A stretch of 6,470 bases of DNA from the NCBI GenBank assembly GCA_017991025.1, contig JAGNMT010000217.1, positions 1 to 6,470 on the forward strand, in the 5' to 3' direction. This stretch comes from Verrucomicrobiales bacterium (GTDB taxonomy: Bacteria; Verrucomicrobiota; Verrucomicrobiia; Verrucomicrobiales; DEV007). Positions 1 to 6,430 of the stretch are shown in pieces (position 1 is the stretch's first letter; each line of letters opens with the position of its first letter). Below the pieces are notes generated by a model. The model was not told the DNA's origin. It searched no databases and saw nothing but the letters and a program-made list of their open reading frames with translations. A program made the translations under genes and the position numbers.

Positions 1-1
1 G

Positions 2-718
2 CCTGAGTTGCAAGTCGTCGACCCGGATTTGGGTCATTTTGTTCATGTCCATGTCATCCCCGTCGGGGAAGAGGTAATAGGGATCGTAGGCCTTGCCGAG
101 AAAGCCGGCGGTGCCGCCTTTGTTGATAACGTTCGACTCCTGAAGTGGGCGGGGCATCACGACGAAGGGCAGCATGGGCTCGTCGGTCGGTTTGAGGCGG
201 ATGATGTTTGATCCGAAGTTCGGGAAGTCTTTGGGCGACGGCGGTTCGAGTTGCCCGGAGGGACTGACCTTGTCGGTGGTGTAACCCGTCATGATCTGGT
301 AGATCGCAGCGGTGTGGTTGAAGAGTCCGTTCGGTGTGTAGCTCATCGAGCGCACCGTGGTGAACTTGTCAGTTACGTTTGCGAGCTTTGGCAGCAGTTC
401 CGTATATTGGAGGCCATCCGTCTTAGTGTTGATCGGCTTGAAGATGGAACGGACATTGTCGGGTGCATCGGGTTTCGGATCGAAAAGATCGAGGTGACTC
501 GGTCCACCCTGAAGGTAGATCATGATGACCGATTTCGCTTTGCCCCAGCCGGGCCGACCGACGAGATCTGAGGCGGCACTCGCATTTTGAACGGCGAGGA
601 TATTGTTTAGGGACATTCCCAGCATCCCCGCTCCGCCGATGCGAAGAAAGTCGCGACGTCCGGGTTTGAGGTGGGAGTCACAGAGGTCTTTGGCGATTTC
701 TCCGGGGAGTCTGATCAT
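2..718 (-). CDS. DUF1501 family protein, Tat-exported, 3' end cut by the window edge
   Basis: The frame is open from an ATG at 718-716 to the left edge, giving 239 codons with no stop, so the C-terminal part is missing; family members are usually 400-500 residues. An in-frame TAG at 727-725 lies just upstream, making this ATG the earliest possible start. The N-terminus has a twin-arginine signal: G20-R-R-D-F-L-R26, followed by a Gly/Ala/Leu-rich hydrophobic stretch to about residue 48, which predicts folded export through Tat. Family marks are the YLQGGPSHLDLFDPKPDAP segment at residues 68-86, the VRSM segment near 122-125, NHTAAIYQIMTG at 134-145, and AGFLGKAYDPYY at 204-215. DUF1501 (PF07394) belongs to the alkaline phosphatase/sulfatase superfamily, but its substrate is unknown. 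It follows the large cytochrome/DUF1553 gene in the same direction, a pairing typical of Planctomycetota and Verrucomicrobiota. No Shine-Dalgarno sequence is visible; an inverted repeat arm ends 7 bases before the start codon. The family call is firm; the function is not. Confidence 0.93.
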   Translation of the reverse strand, partial: MIRLPGEIAKDLCDSHLKPGRRDFLRIGGAGMLGMSLNNILAVQNASAASDLVGRPGWGKAKSVIMIYLQGGPSHLDLFDPKPDAPDNVRSIFKPINTKTDGLQYTELLPKLANVTDKFTTVRSMSYTPNGLFNHTAAIYQIMTGYTTDKVSPSGQLEPPSPKDFPNFGSNIIRLKPTDEPMLPFVVMPRPLQESNVINKGGTAGFLGKAYDPYYLFPDGDDMDMNKMTQIRVDDLQLR

Positions 719-725
719 GGTGGTC

Positions 726-827
726 TAGCTGTTTAGCTATTAGCTGTTTGGCCGTTTAGCTTGGTTGTTATGGGGGAATGGGGGCTGAACTAGCTAAATA
801 GCAAAACAGCTACCAGCTAAAAAGCTT
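726..827. repeat. Imperfect inverted repeat made of two five-unit AGCT octamer arrays
   Basis: The left arm (726-761) and right arm (792-827) are each 36 bases and are reverse complements at 29 of 36 positions by hand alignment, around a 30-base G-rich centre (762-791). Within each arm the tetramer AGCT recurs with fixed phase: left at 727, 735, 742 and 758 with a degenerate GGCC at 750; right at 792, 808, 815 and 823 with a degenerate AGCA at 800. Spacings are 8,7,8,8 and mirror-image 8,8,7,8. The left unit reads roughly AGCTGTTT, the right roughly AGCTAAAA. It fills almost the whole gap between the stop of the large gene (831) and the start of the DUF1501 gene (718), and is much more AT-rich than the genes. 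In RNA it would form a long interrupted stem. It could be a REP- or MITE-like dispersed element, a partial terminator or processing site that lowers DUF1501 expression, or a multi-site protein target. No T-run suited to intrinsic termination follows the stem on the minus strand. Confidence 0.85.
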
Positions 828-830
828 CTT

Positions 831-3800
831 CTATCTGTTAAACAAAAACGAGGGGCTGTTGACAAGGGCCCAGGTGAGATCCTGAGCGGCGGTGAGGCGG
901 CGGTCGGCGGATTGGCGGGTTGAATAATCCATGTTCTGGCGAAGTTCGGTCAGCTTGGAGTCTTCACGAATGGGCTCCGAGGCGGTTTTGAGGGCAGCTT
1001 CGAAGGCGAGCAACTGCGCGTCGGCGGGGAGCGGCTTTTTCTCATTGAGGGCGGCGAAAACGAGACCATGTCTGTCTTTGTCCCGGCTTTGGAAGAAGGT
1101 CGACAGCACTGCCTGCTGCTCTTTGCTGCGGACAGTGGGTGCCACTTGGAGAACGGTAGCAACGTCTTTTGGCAGGCCCAGTTCGAGCGGGGTAGGGGAG
1201 CTGGTCGACCAGAGGCGGAATTTTCCGAGCGGGTATTCGCCGCCGTTGTACTGGCAGTGAATCTTCACGGTGAGCGTGCCGCCCTTTTCATCTACGACCA
1301 ATGGCTTGTCGATTTGGTAGCGCGCCCAGTTCGGCTTGCGTTCGTTGCCGCCGATGCCCCATCCCTGAACGGACCGGTCAGATTTGCCGTCGAAGGTCTT
1401 TTTCACATCAAAACCCTGCTGGATATGATCAACCTTCGCATCGACAAAATTGACTACGCTTGGCTTCTTCGGATCGCCGCCGGTGGGAACAAAATCGACG
1501 TCGAATTCGCTGACGACAAAATTGCCGTTCACGTTGAGCCCGGGTCCGTATCCGGGAAGCCGTTCATCGGTGAGTGCCTCGATCATGAGACCGGAGATCT
1601 GACCGGCGGCTTTCACAGGAATGGTCACGGTGTAGACCACAGCCTTCGGTGCGCCACTTGCGAGGATGCTTCCGTCGGCTTCGGTGGTGAGCTTCATTTC
1701 ACTCTTCTTGTCAGCCTCGGCAGTGGCCGGGGTGAGGAGATTCCACGGACTCCAGAAATTGGCCAATGTCAGGGTCTTTTCCCAGGCGGCGAGTTTTGCG
1801 GGCACTGTGGCATCGAAATCGGTGATTGCCTTTTGTGCAGCGGCAAGGCGGGCTTTCTGATCGGCTTCCGCCTTAGTCTTCTTCGCTGCGGCCTCGGGCA
1901 GATATTTTTTAAGATCGACTTCGGCCTGACGGATGTGTTTGTAGCGTTCGATCTCACGGCCGCTGCGAACGGGGATCCAGTCCGCTTCCGCTTTCGCCAG
2001 CTTCGCGGTGAGGATCTGATGATCGGACTCAATGTCCGCCATCACCCCGAGGGCCGCGTCGATTTCGCCGGAAGCCGGAGCGCGGGCGAGGACGCGATAA
2101 TAAATGTCCTCGACGAGTTTACGGTCATCCGGCTGCGCCGCCACGAGGGTGGCGAGTTCGCTCTCGGGAGCGCTCAGAGCATCCGCGATGGCGGGTCCTG
2201 ACAAAAACGCCATGACGGCGCTCATCTGTAGATCGTCAGATCTTTCGCACTCGCAGGCGCTTTCGCGGGCGGGACGTCCGAGGTTCGCGAGGAAGCCGCT
2301 CTTGAGATCGAGTTTGGCGTCGGAGAGCTGGCTCGCGCGGACTCCCTTTCCGGCACCCGGGATGTCGGGGATCGCCCCGGTCACGAAGTAAACGGAATCG
2401 TAGAGCACCTCGGCGGGGAGGCGCCGGGCTTCGCCGTGGGAAAAGTTGACTTCATCGGTCTCATTCCACTCGTTGGTCTGGATCGAGAGCTGATAGGTGC
2501 GTGACTTGCAGATCTCAGCCGTGAGGGCGCGGATATTAAAGCCCGATTTCACAAAGCTCGCGGCGAGATGATCGAGCAACTGGGGATTGCTCGGCGGGTT
2601 GCCGGCACGGATGTCGTCGAGAGGTTCAATGATCCCGGTACCGAGGAGGTAGCCCCAGACGCGGTTTGCGTAACTTGCGGCAAAATAGGGGTTTTCCGGA
2701 CTGGTAACCCAGGCGCCGAGTTGCTCGCGGCGGGTCGGTTTCTTCGGATCGGTGAAGGCCACCTTGGCGAGCGCATTTTCGTAAGGGAAGGCGGGAGCTT
2801 GCAACACGCCGGTGCGGTCGTGTTTGAGCTCGCCCTCGGACTTGTCGGTGACTAGCTCATAGAGGGGTTTGGCCCCTTCGACAGCGGAGCCGCCGATATT
2901 CTGCCCGGGCGCATTTTTTGGATCACGGGCGAGTGTGGTTTGGGCAAAGAAAGCAGCCGTCTCGTAGTATTGATCCTGAGTCCATTTCTCGAAGGGGTGA
3001 TCGTGGCATTTGTTGCAGTTGAAACGGGTCGCAAGAAAAAGATGGGTCGTGTTTTCCATCATCTCGGCGGGCTCACGGAGGATCTTGAAATAGGATGCTG
3101 CCGGGTTCTCTTTGTTCGAGCCGGTCGCCGTGAGAATCTTGTAGGCGAACTTGTCGTAGGGGGTATTTGTCGCGATCTCATTGCGAATCCAGTCGCGGAA
3201 GAGGCGGGACCCTTCGTCGCCGAGGAATTTGGAATTCACCTGAAGCATGTCGCTCCATTTGTTGGTCCAATAGTCGGTGTACTCCGAAGATTTCAGCAAT
3301 TCATCGACGAGCGCGTCGCGCTTCTCGCGGGCAGGGCGTTTGTCGGCGACAAACGCTTTCACTTTTTCGGCACGGGGAGGAAGGCCGGTGAGGTCAAGAT
3401 GGATACGGCGCACAAATTCCTCATCGGTGCAGAGGGCACTTGGCTCGATTTTCATCCGGTTCCATTTCGACGCGACGAGTTTGTCGATCTCGCCCCAGGT
3501 TTCGGGCTCTTTCCAGGTGAAGGCGTCGCGATCACCCATCACGGTCAGCGTGGTGGCGGCGTAGGCCCCTTCGTAGCGCGCGAGGATCGGGGCCTCCCCC
3601 CGGCGGGAGGTGCTGATGAGCCCGAAGTCATCGTGACCGGCGACGTCGGCGTTGCCCGATTCGATAAAGGACTCCAGGGTGACATCGCGGGTTCTGCCAT
3701 CAGCATAATGAGCCATGACACGGAACTGCTGGCGTCCCCCGATATTCTGTACCACGGGATTTTTCGGAAACAGTTCGATGGAGGCGACACGGTGCTTTGA

Positions 3801-5969
3801 CGTGTCCAATTTCGCCCCGCCTGCGATCCATTGGCGAATCGTATGGTAATAGCGCGAGTCATGGTCGGTCAGCATTCCCGCTTCGTGCGGGACTGCTCCG
3901 GTTGCTTTCAGCAGCATGAGCGAATCATCAGGCGACGCCGGGTTCATCCGCCGGGCACTGTGATCATCACTGAATGCGCGCACATCATACAGGGGGTCGT
4001 AGCCGCGCAGGCTGAGTTTGAAACCGCCTTTGCCGTCCTTGGCTCCGTGGCAGGTTCCGGTATTGCAGCCTAGGCGGGTGATGACAGGATTCACATCCTG
4101 GACAAAATCAAGCGGGGCCGCTGCTCCTGTCGGGGTGAATTTTACCGGAATGGTCGTCGTTTTATCTCCCATGGAGGCGGTGAGGATCGCTTCACCGGGA
4201 GTCGCCGGGCGCAGGATACCCCGATCGGTGATGGTGGCAACGGGTTGGTTGATCGTCCATTTCACCAGTCCGGTGAGGTCGGCGGTAGTCCCGTTGTCGA
4301 GCGTCCCGGTCACGAGCATCTGGCGATAGAGTTCGGGAGAGTCGAGGGTGACCTCGGCCGGGGAAATCGCGAGCGCCGTCACGCTTCTCCCTTTGGGCAG
4401 GAGGGCAACTCCCTCCTGTCTCTTCGCCTTTTTCCTGTCGATGAGGTTGGGATTGGCGGTGGTGTCGCTGAGGGAGGCATCGAGCGTTATCGGCATAAAG
4501 GCCTTTTTCTCGGCGAGGGTCGTTGCGTCAAGGATCCGGATCATGCCGTCGGCACCGCCCGCAACGAGGGTTTTCCCATCGGGTGAAAAGGCGACGGCAT
4601 ACATGGCCGCTTTGAGGTCGATACCCTTGATGAGTTCCGCGCCGCGGGTCTGGAATTCTTCGATTTTAGGATCGTTCTTGTCTTTGTCACTGCCGCGTTG
4701 CACGGTCTCAAAAAGCCCCTTTAGCTCCGGGGTGATCGTAGCGTCGTAATCGGAGCGGAACAGATGGACCTGCCCCTGGCCATTGAGGCTGGAAACCGCA
4801 GCGAAAGTCTTCCCATCGGGAGCAAAGGCGACGTCCCAGATACGACCTTTCATCGCGGGGTACTTGCGGATAAGGTTGGCGTTGTCGCCGATCTTGCGGA
4901 CGGTCTCACGTTTCATCCGGTAAATCTGCGGTACCCCATCCGAACCTCCCACGAGCACATGATCCTGCAGGGGGTGTCTTTCGACGGCACTGAGGCCACC
5001 GGCGAGGGCTCCGGGAGTGATCGAGGTGATGTTGTCAATAAAGCGCTCGGTCTTCGTCTCGGTGAGCTTGGCAGACATGTCACGGCCGACCGAGACGAGG
5101 TTATCGCCCTTGAGCGACCAGCCCGTATCGAGAACCCAGTCACTGTGGCTGCCCATAAAGAGAACCTGCTCACCATTGTCCGCCTTGATCGCACGGACGG
5201 TGTTATCGGGCAGACCAAAAGCGATCCGGGTTCCGTCAGGAGACCAGCTCGCCCCGTAGGCCGTGTCGAACCCGACGATTTTGGAAAGGATGAGTTCCTC
5301 TTTCTCCAGATTCCAGACCTGAATCTCACCCATCCGACCGGGAAGTCCGCCGGCGACGGCGAGACGTTTGCCATCAGGAGAAAAGCGGGCCGACTCGATG
5401 CGTTCGGAGAGTCCGATGAGGCGGGTCTTGAGGCCGGAGCCATCGGCTTTGTGGATCAGGATCTCGTGGAAACCTGCCACCGCGATGAGCGTGCCGTCGG
5501 GGGAGTAGTCCAGCGAAGTCAGGTTCGGCGGAACCGCGTAGCGGGGAGGATTCTCCTTTGAGTAGCGTTGACGGGCGTTGGCCGGGGTGTCGTCGGTCGC
5601 GCCCTGCTCGATCCACTTTTTCACGAGAGAGACCTCGTAGTCGGTGAGCGGCTCCTCTTTGGGCGGCATCTCGGGACGTTTTTCCCCCGGCTGAGTGACG
5701 ACCAGCTCGAGGAGATGACTTTCTCCGGGCTTCCCCGGAACAATCGCGATACCATCCTCACCGCCGGCGATGAGCCCGGCGACTTCGGTCATGATATAAT
5801 CCGACTTCGACTTCGCCGGCTGGTGGCAGCCCTGGCACTTTGCCTGGAACATCGGCCGGATGTGCTGGTAGTAGCTGACCTTTTCGGGCATGGCGTCCGT
5901 TTTGGTCTCTGCGGACAAAGCCGTGAAGGGCAGGAGAACGAGGGAGAGGAGAGAGAGGGGAAATCGCAT
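831..5969 (-). CDS. Large secreted PSCyt1-WD40-Ig-like-DUF1549-DUF1553 multidomain cytochrome-type protein
   Basis: This 1712-residue protein has a Sec signal peptide (residues 1-20, likely cut after ALSA). Next comes a planctomycete cytochrome c domain (PSCyt1, about 32-125) with C45-Q-G-C-H49 and a candidate distal Met101 in RPEMPP. About seven WD40-like repeats (about 149-485; several carry FSPDGK-type turns) probably form one beta-propeller. A Big_2-like segment (about 532-612) precedes a region with C635-N-T-G-T-C-H641 and the typical GGFKLSLRGYDP signature, then a second Ig-like segment (about 728-811). PSCyt2/DUF1549 (about 827-1015) contains C985-N-K-C-H989 followed by DHPF. PSD1/DUF1553 starts about 1078 (NRVWGYLLGTGIIEP; GRPARESACECERSDD at 1231-1246) and ends at the C-terminal DLTWALVNSPSFLFNR. 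It is interrupted by an insert (about 1312-1600) with a Lys/Ala/Glu-rich coiled coil and a beta-rich domain. The ATG at 5969 is the only usable start after an in-frame stop at 6011-6009. Many relatives lack the WD40 part, so this is a long member. It is probably periplasmic; heme attachment and any redox role are inferred, and the substrate is unknown. Confidence 0.95.
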   Translation of the reverse strand: MRFPLSLLSLVLLPFTALSAETKTDAMPEKVSYYQHIRPMFQAKCQGCHQPAKSKSDYIMTEVAGLIAGGEDGIAIVPGKPGESHLLELVVTQPGEKRPEMPPKEEPLTDYEVSLVKKWIEQGATDDTPANARQRYSKENPPRYAVPPNLTSLDYSPDGTLIAVAGFHEILIHKADGSGLKTRLIGLSERIESARFSPDGKRLAVAGGLPGRMGEIQVWNLEKEELILSKIVGFDTAYGASWSPDGTRIAFGLPDNTVRAIKADNGEQVLFMGSHSDWVLDTGWSLKGDNLVSVGRDMSAKLTETKTERFIDNITSITPGALAGGLSAVERHPLQDHVLVGGSDGVPQIYRMKRETVRKIGDNANLIRKYPAMKGRIWDVAFAPDGKTFAAVSSLNGQGQVHLFRSDYDATITPELKGLFETVQRGSDKDKNDPKIEEFQTRGAELIKGIDLKAAMYAVAFSPDGKTLVAGGADGMIRILDATTLAEKKAFMPITLDASLSDTTANPNLIDRKKAKRQEGVALLPKGRSVTALAISPAEVTLDSPELYRQMLVTGTLDNGTTADLTGLVKWTINQPVATITDRGILRPATPGEAILTASMGDKTTTIPVKFTPTGAAAPLDFVQDVNPVITRLGCNTGTCHGAKDGKGGFKLSLRGYDPLYDVRAFSDDHSARRMNPASPDDSLMLLKATGAVPHEAGMLTDHDSRYYHTIRQWIAGGAKLDTSKHRVASIELFPKNPVVQNIGGRQQFRVMAHYADGRTRDVTLESFIESGNADVAGHDDFGLISTSRRGEAPILARYEGAYAATTLTVMGDRDAFTWKEPETWGEIDKLVASKWNRMKIEPSALCTDEEFVRRIHLDLTGLPPRAEKVKAFVADKRPAREKRDALVDELLKSSEYTDYWTNKWSDMLQVNSKFLGDEGSRLFRDWIRNEIATNTPYDKFAYKILTATGSNKENPAASYFKILREPAEMMENTTHLFLATRFNCNKCHDHPFEKWTQDQYYETAAFFAQTTLARDPKNAPGQNIGGSAVEGAKPLYELVTDKSEGELKHDRTGVLQAPAFPYENALAKVAFTDPKKPTRREQLGAWVTSPENPYFAASYANRVWGYLLGTGIIEPLDDIRAGNPPSNPQLLDHLAASFVKSGFNIRALTAEICKSRTYQLSIQTNEWNETDEVNFSHGEARRLPAEVLYDSVYFVTGAIPDIPGAGKGVRASQLSDAKLDLKSGFLANLGRPARESACECERSDDLQMSAVMAFLSGPAIADALSAPESELATLVAAQPDDRKLVEDIYYRVLARAPASGEIDAALGVMADIESDHQILTAKLAKAEADWIPVRSGREIERYKHIRQAEVDLKKYLPEAAAKKTKAEADQKARLAAAQKAITDFDATVPAKLAAWEKTLTLANFWSPWNLLTPATAEADKKSEMKLTTEADGSILASGAPKAVVYTVTIPVKAAGQISGLMIEALTDERLPGYGPGLNVNGNFVVSEFDVDFVPTGGDPKKPSVVNFVDAKVDHIQQGFDVKKTFDGKSDRSVQGWGIGGNERKPNWARYQIDKPLVVDEKGGTLTVKIHCQYNGGEYPLGKFRLWSTSSPTPLELGLPKDVATVLQVAPTVRSKEQQAVLSTFFQSRDKDRHGLVFAALNEKKPLPADAQLLAFEAALKTASEPIREDSKLTELRQNMDYSTRQSADRRLTAAQDLTWALVNSPSFLFNR
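1170..2036 (-). other. Insert inside the DUF1553 domain: coiled coil plus beta-sandwich-like domain
   Basis: Residues about 1312-1600 separate the N-terminal part of PSD1 (ending near LARAPASGEIDAALG) from its C-terminal part (starting near LGLPKDVATVL). Residues about 1318-1402 are rich in Lys, Ala and Glu with heptad-like spacing and are probably a coiled coil. Residues about 1405-1590 are rich in beta-type sequence, including LPGYGPGLNVNGNFVVSEFDV and a final GGEYPLGKFRLWSTS. The GPG..NGNFVVSE signature recurs in long DUF1553 proteins. It resembles a carbohydrate-binding-type fold in character, but I cannot confirm the fold from sequence alone. Confidence 0.6.
3003..3017 (-). other. CXXCH motif 3 (CNKCH) in the DUF1549 domain
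   Basis: Codons for C985-N-K-C-H989, followed by D-H-P-F and the W-T-Q-D-Q-Y-Y segment, are the hallmark of PSCyt2/DUF1549. The CXXCH spacing suggests heme binding; the family function remains uncharacterised. Confidence 0.75.
4047..4067 (-). other. Heme-like motif 2 (CNTGTCH, CX4CH spacing) between the Ig-like segments
   Basis: Codons for C635-N-T-G-T-C-H641 have four residues between the cysteines instead of two. The following GAKDGKGGFKLSLRGYDP context is a conserved block in related planctomycete-type proteins. CX4CH sites can bind heme in some multiheme cytochromes, but attachment here is inferred. H695 and M699 in the downstream VPHEAGM segment are possible distal ligands. Confidence 0.65.
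5823..5837 (-). other. Heme-binding motif 1 (CQGCH) in the PSCyt1 domain
   Basis: Codons for C45-Q-G-C-H49 give a canonical CXXCH c-type heme attachment site. It follows the HIRPMFQAK segment usual in PSCyt1 domains. The M101 in RPEMPP is the candidate sixth ligand. Confidence 0.88.
5910..5969 (-). other. Sec signal peptide coding segment of the large cytochrome-type protein
   Basis: Residues 1-20 have one basic residue (R3), a Leu/Ser-rich hydrophobic core and an ALSA end fitting signal peptidase I cleavage before ETKT. There is no lipobox cysteine, so a lipoprotein is unlikely. Export through Sec fits the need for periplasmic heme attachment to the CxxCH motifs. Confidence 0.85.
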
Positions 5970-6034
5970 GGTCTTGGGCAGGACGATGATAGGGGAGGGA
6001 AAAATGGCTTACCCTGATTTTTACTTAACCGGCA

Positions 6035-6063
6035 ATTATAGGGCCCCACCCCGTAATGGACAA
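6035..6063 (-). promoter_or_regulatory. Putative sigma-70 type promoter of the minus-strand pair
   Basis: Read on the minus strand, TTGTCC (6063-6058, four of six matches to TTGACA) and a perfect TATAAT (6040-6035) are separated by exactly 17 bases. Transcription would begin near 6028, leaving a leader of about 59 bases before the ATG at 5969. The position, just upstream of the first gene of the pair, supports the call. No convincing Shine-Dalgarno sequence lies before that ATG. Confidence 0.6.
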
Positions 6064-6083
6064 TCACGCGTTCGCGGGGTATT

Positions 6084-6092
6084 AGAAGGAAG
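6084..6092 (+). promoter_or_regulatory. Ribosome binding site of the small membrane protein gene
   Basis: The purine-rich AGAAGGAAG contains AAGGA (6086-6090) and ends a few bases before the ATG at 6095. It fixes the start of the small open frame and contrasts with the two minus-strand genes, which show no such site. Confidence 0.65.
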
Positions 6093-6094
6093 AA

Positions 6095-6430
6095 ATGAAT
6101 AATCCCGATCAATTGAAGCAGTTCTTCTCCCTGTTTCTCATGAGTTTGCCGACCCTCATTGTCTGCGCGGTAGCCGGTGTCGCTATTATCGCAGCGGGGG
6201 GATCGTTGAAGGGATCACTGTGGGCGCTGATCGGGTTCGGGCTTGCCCTGATCCTTTGTTTTGTCATGCCGATCGGGCAGGTTTTTCTCCAGCAGTGGGT
6301 CTTTCAGAGTGGAGAACAGGCAAGTCGTTTGTGGGCTTTTACGGCCTTCGGGATCGTTGGCTCGGTGCTGCACGCCGTCATTTACGTGTTTCTATTGACG
6401 GCACTACTGGCAGGGCGCACGAAACCTTGA
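6095..6430 (+). CDS. Small three-helix integral membrane protein of unknown function
   Basis: The product is 111 residues and I do not recognise its family. It has three predicted membrane helices: about 11-34 (FSLFLMSLPTLIVCAVAGVA core), 42-66 (LWALIGFGLALILCFVMPIG) and 80-105 (AFGIVGSVLHAVIYVFLLTA). The loops are short: GGSLKG between helices 1 and 2, and a polar QQWVFQSGEQASR between 2 and 3. It ends in GRTKP. There is no signal peptide cleavage site and no motif for transport or enzymatic activity that I can see. The start is backed by an AAGGA site 4 bases upstream; the stop is TGA at 6428-6430. Codon use is GC-rich at third positions, as in the neighbouring genes, supporting a real gene. 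It is divergent from the large cytochrome-type gene across about 125 bases, so shared regulation is possible but unproven. It may be the first gene of a plus-strand operon running past the window. Confidence 0.8.
   Translation: MNNPDQLKQFFSLFLMSLPTLIVCAVAGVAIIAAGGSLKGSLWALIGFGLALILCFVMPIGQVFLQQWVFQSGEQASRLWAFTAFGIVGSVLHAVIYVFLLTALLAGRTKP

Noticed and set aside
8..571. Two short plus-strand frames at the left edge (8-211 and 251-571)
   Set aside because: Both are antisense to the DUF1501 frame, which is open throughout and matches its family closely.
726..827. CRISPR array
   Set aside because: The repeated unit is only about 8 bases and the units are back to back with no spacers; the two blocks are inverted rather than direct.
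726..827. Classical rho-independent terminator of the large gene
   Set aside because: The stem is AT-rich, imperfect and has a 30-base loop, and no U-tract follows it in the minus-strand transcript before the next start codon.
1068..2201. Long plus-strand open frame (377 codons) opposite the large gene
   Set aside because: It lies wholly antisense to a protein with recognisable domains; its translation shows no family motif, and long antisense frames are expected in GC-rich coding DNA.
2940..3800. Plus-strand open frame of 286 codons
   Set aside because: It is antisense to the DUF1549 and second Ig-like region of the large gene, with no recognisable motif, no ribosome binding site and low-complexity composition.
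4764..5561. Plus-strand open frame of 265 codons
   Set aside because: It mirrors the WD40 repeats on the other strand; its Asp/Gly/Arg-rich translation is a shadow of the repeated SPDG codons.
5789..6112. Minus-strand frame of 107 codons overlapping the start of the large gene
   Set aside because: It is out of frame with the cytochrome-type gene, overlaps its signal peptide and promoter, and is Ser/Arg/Pro-rich without a motif.
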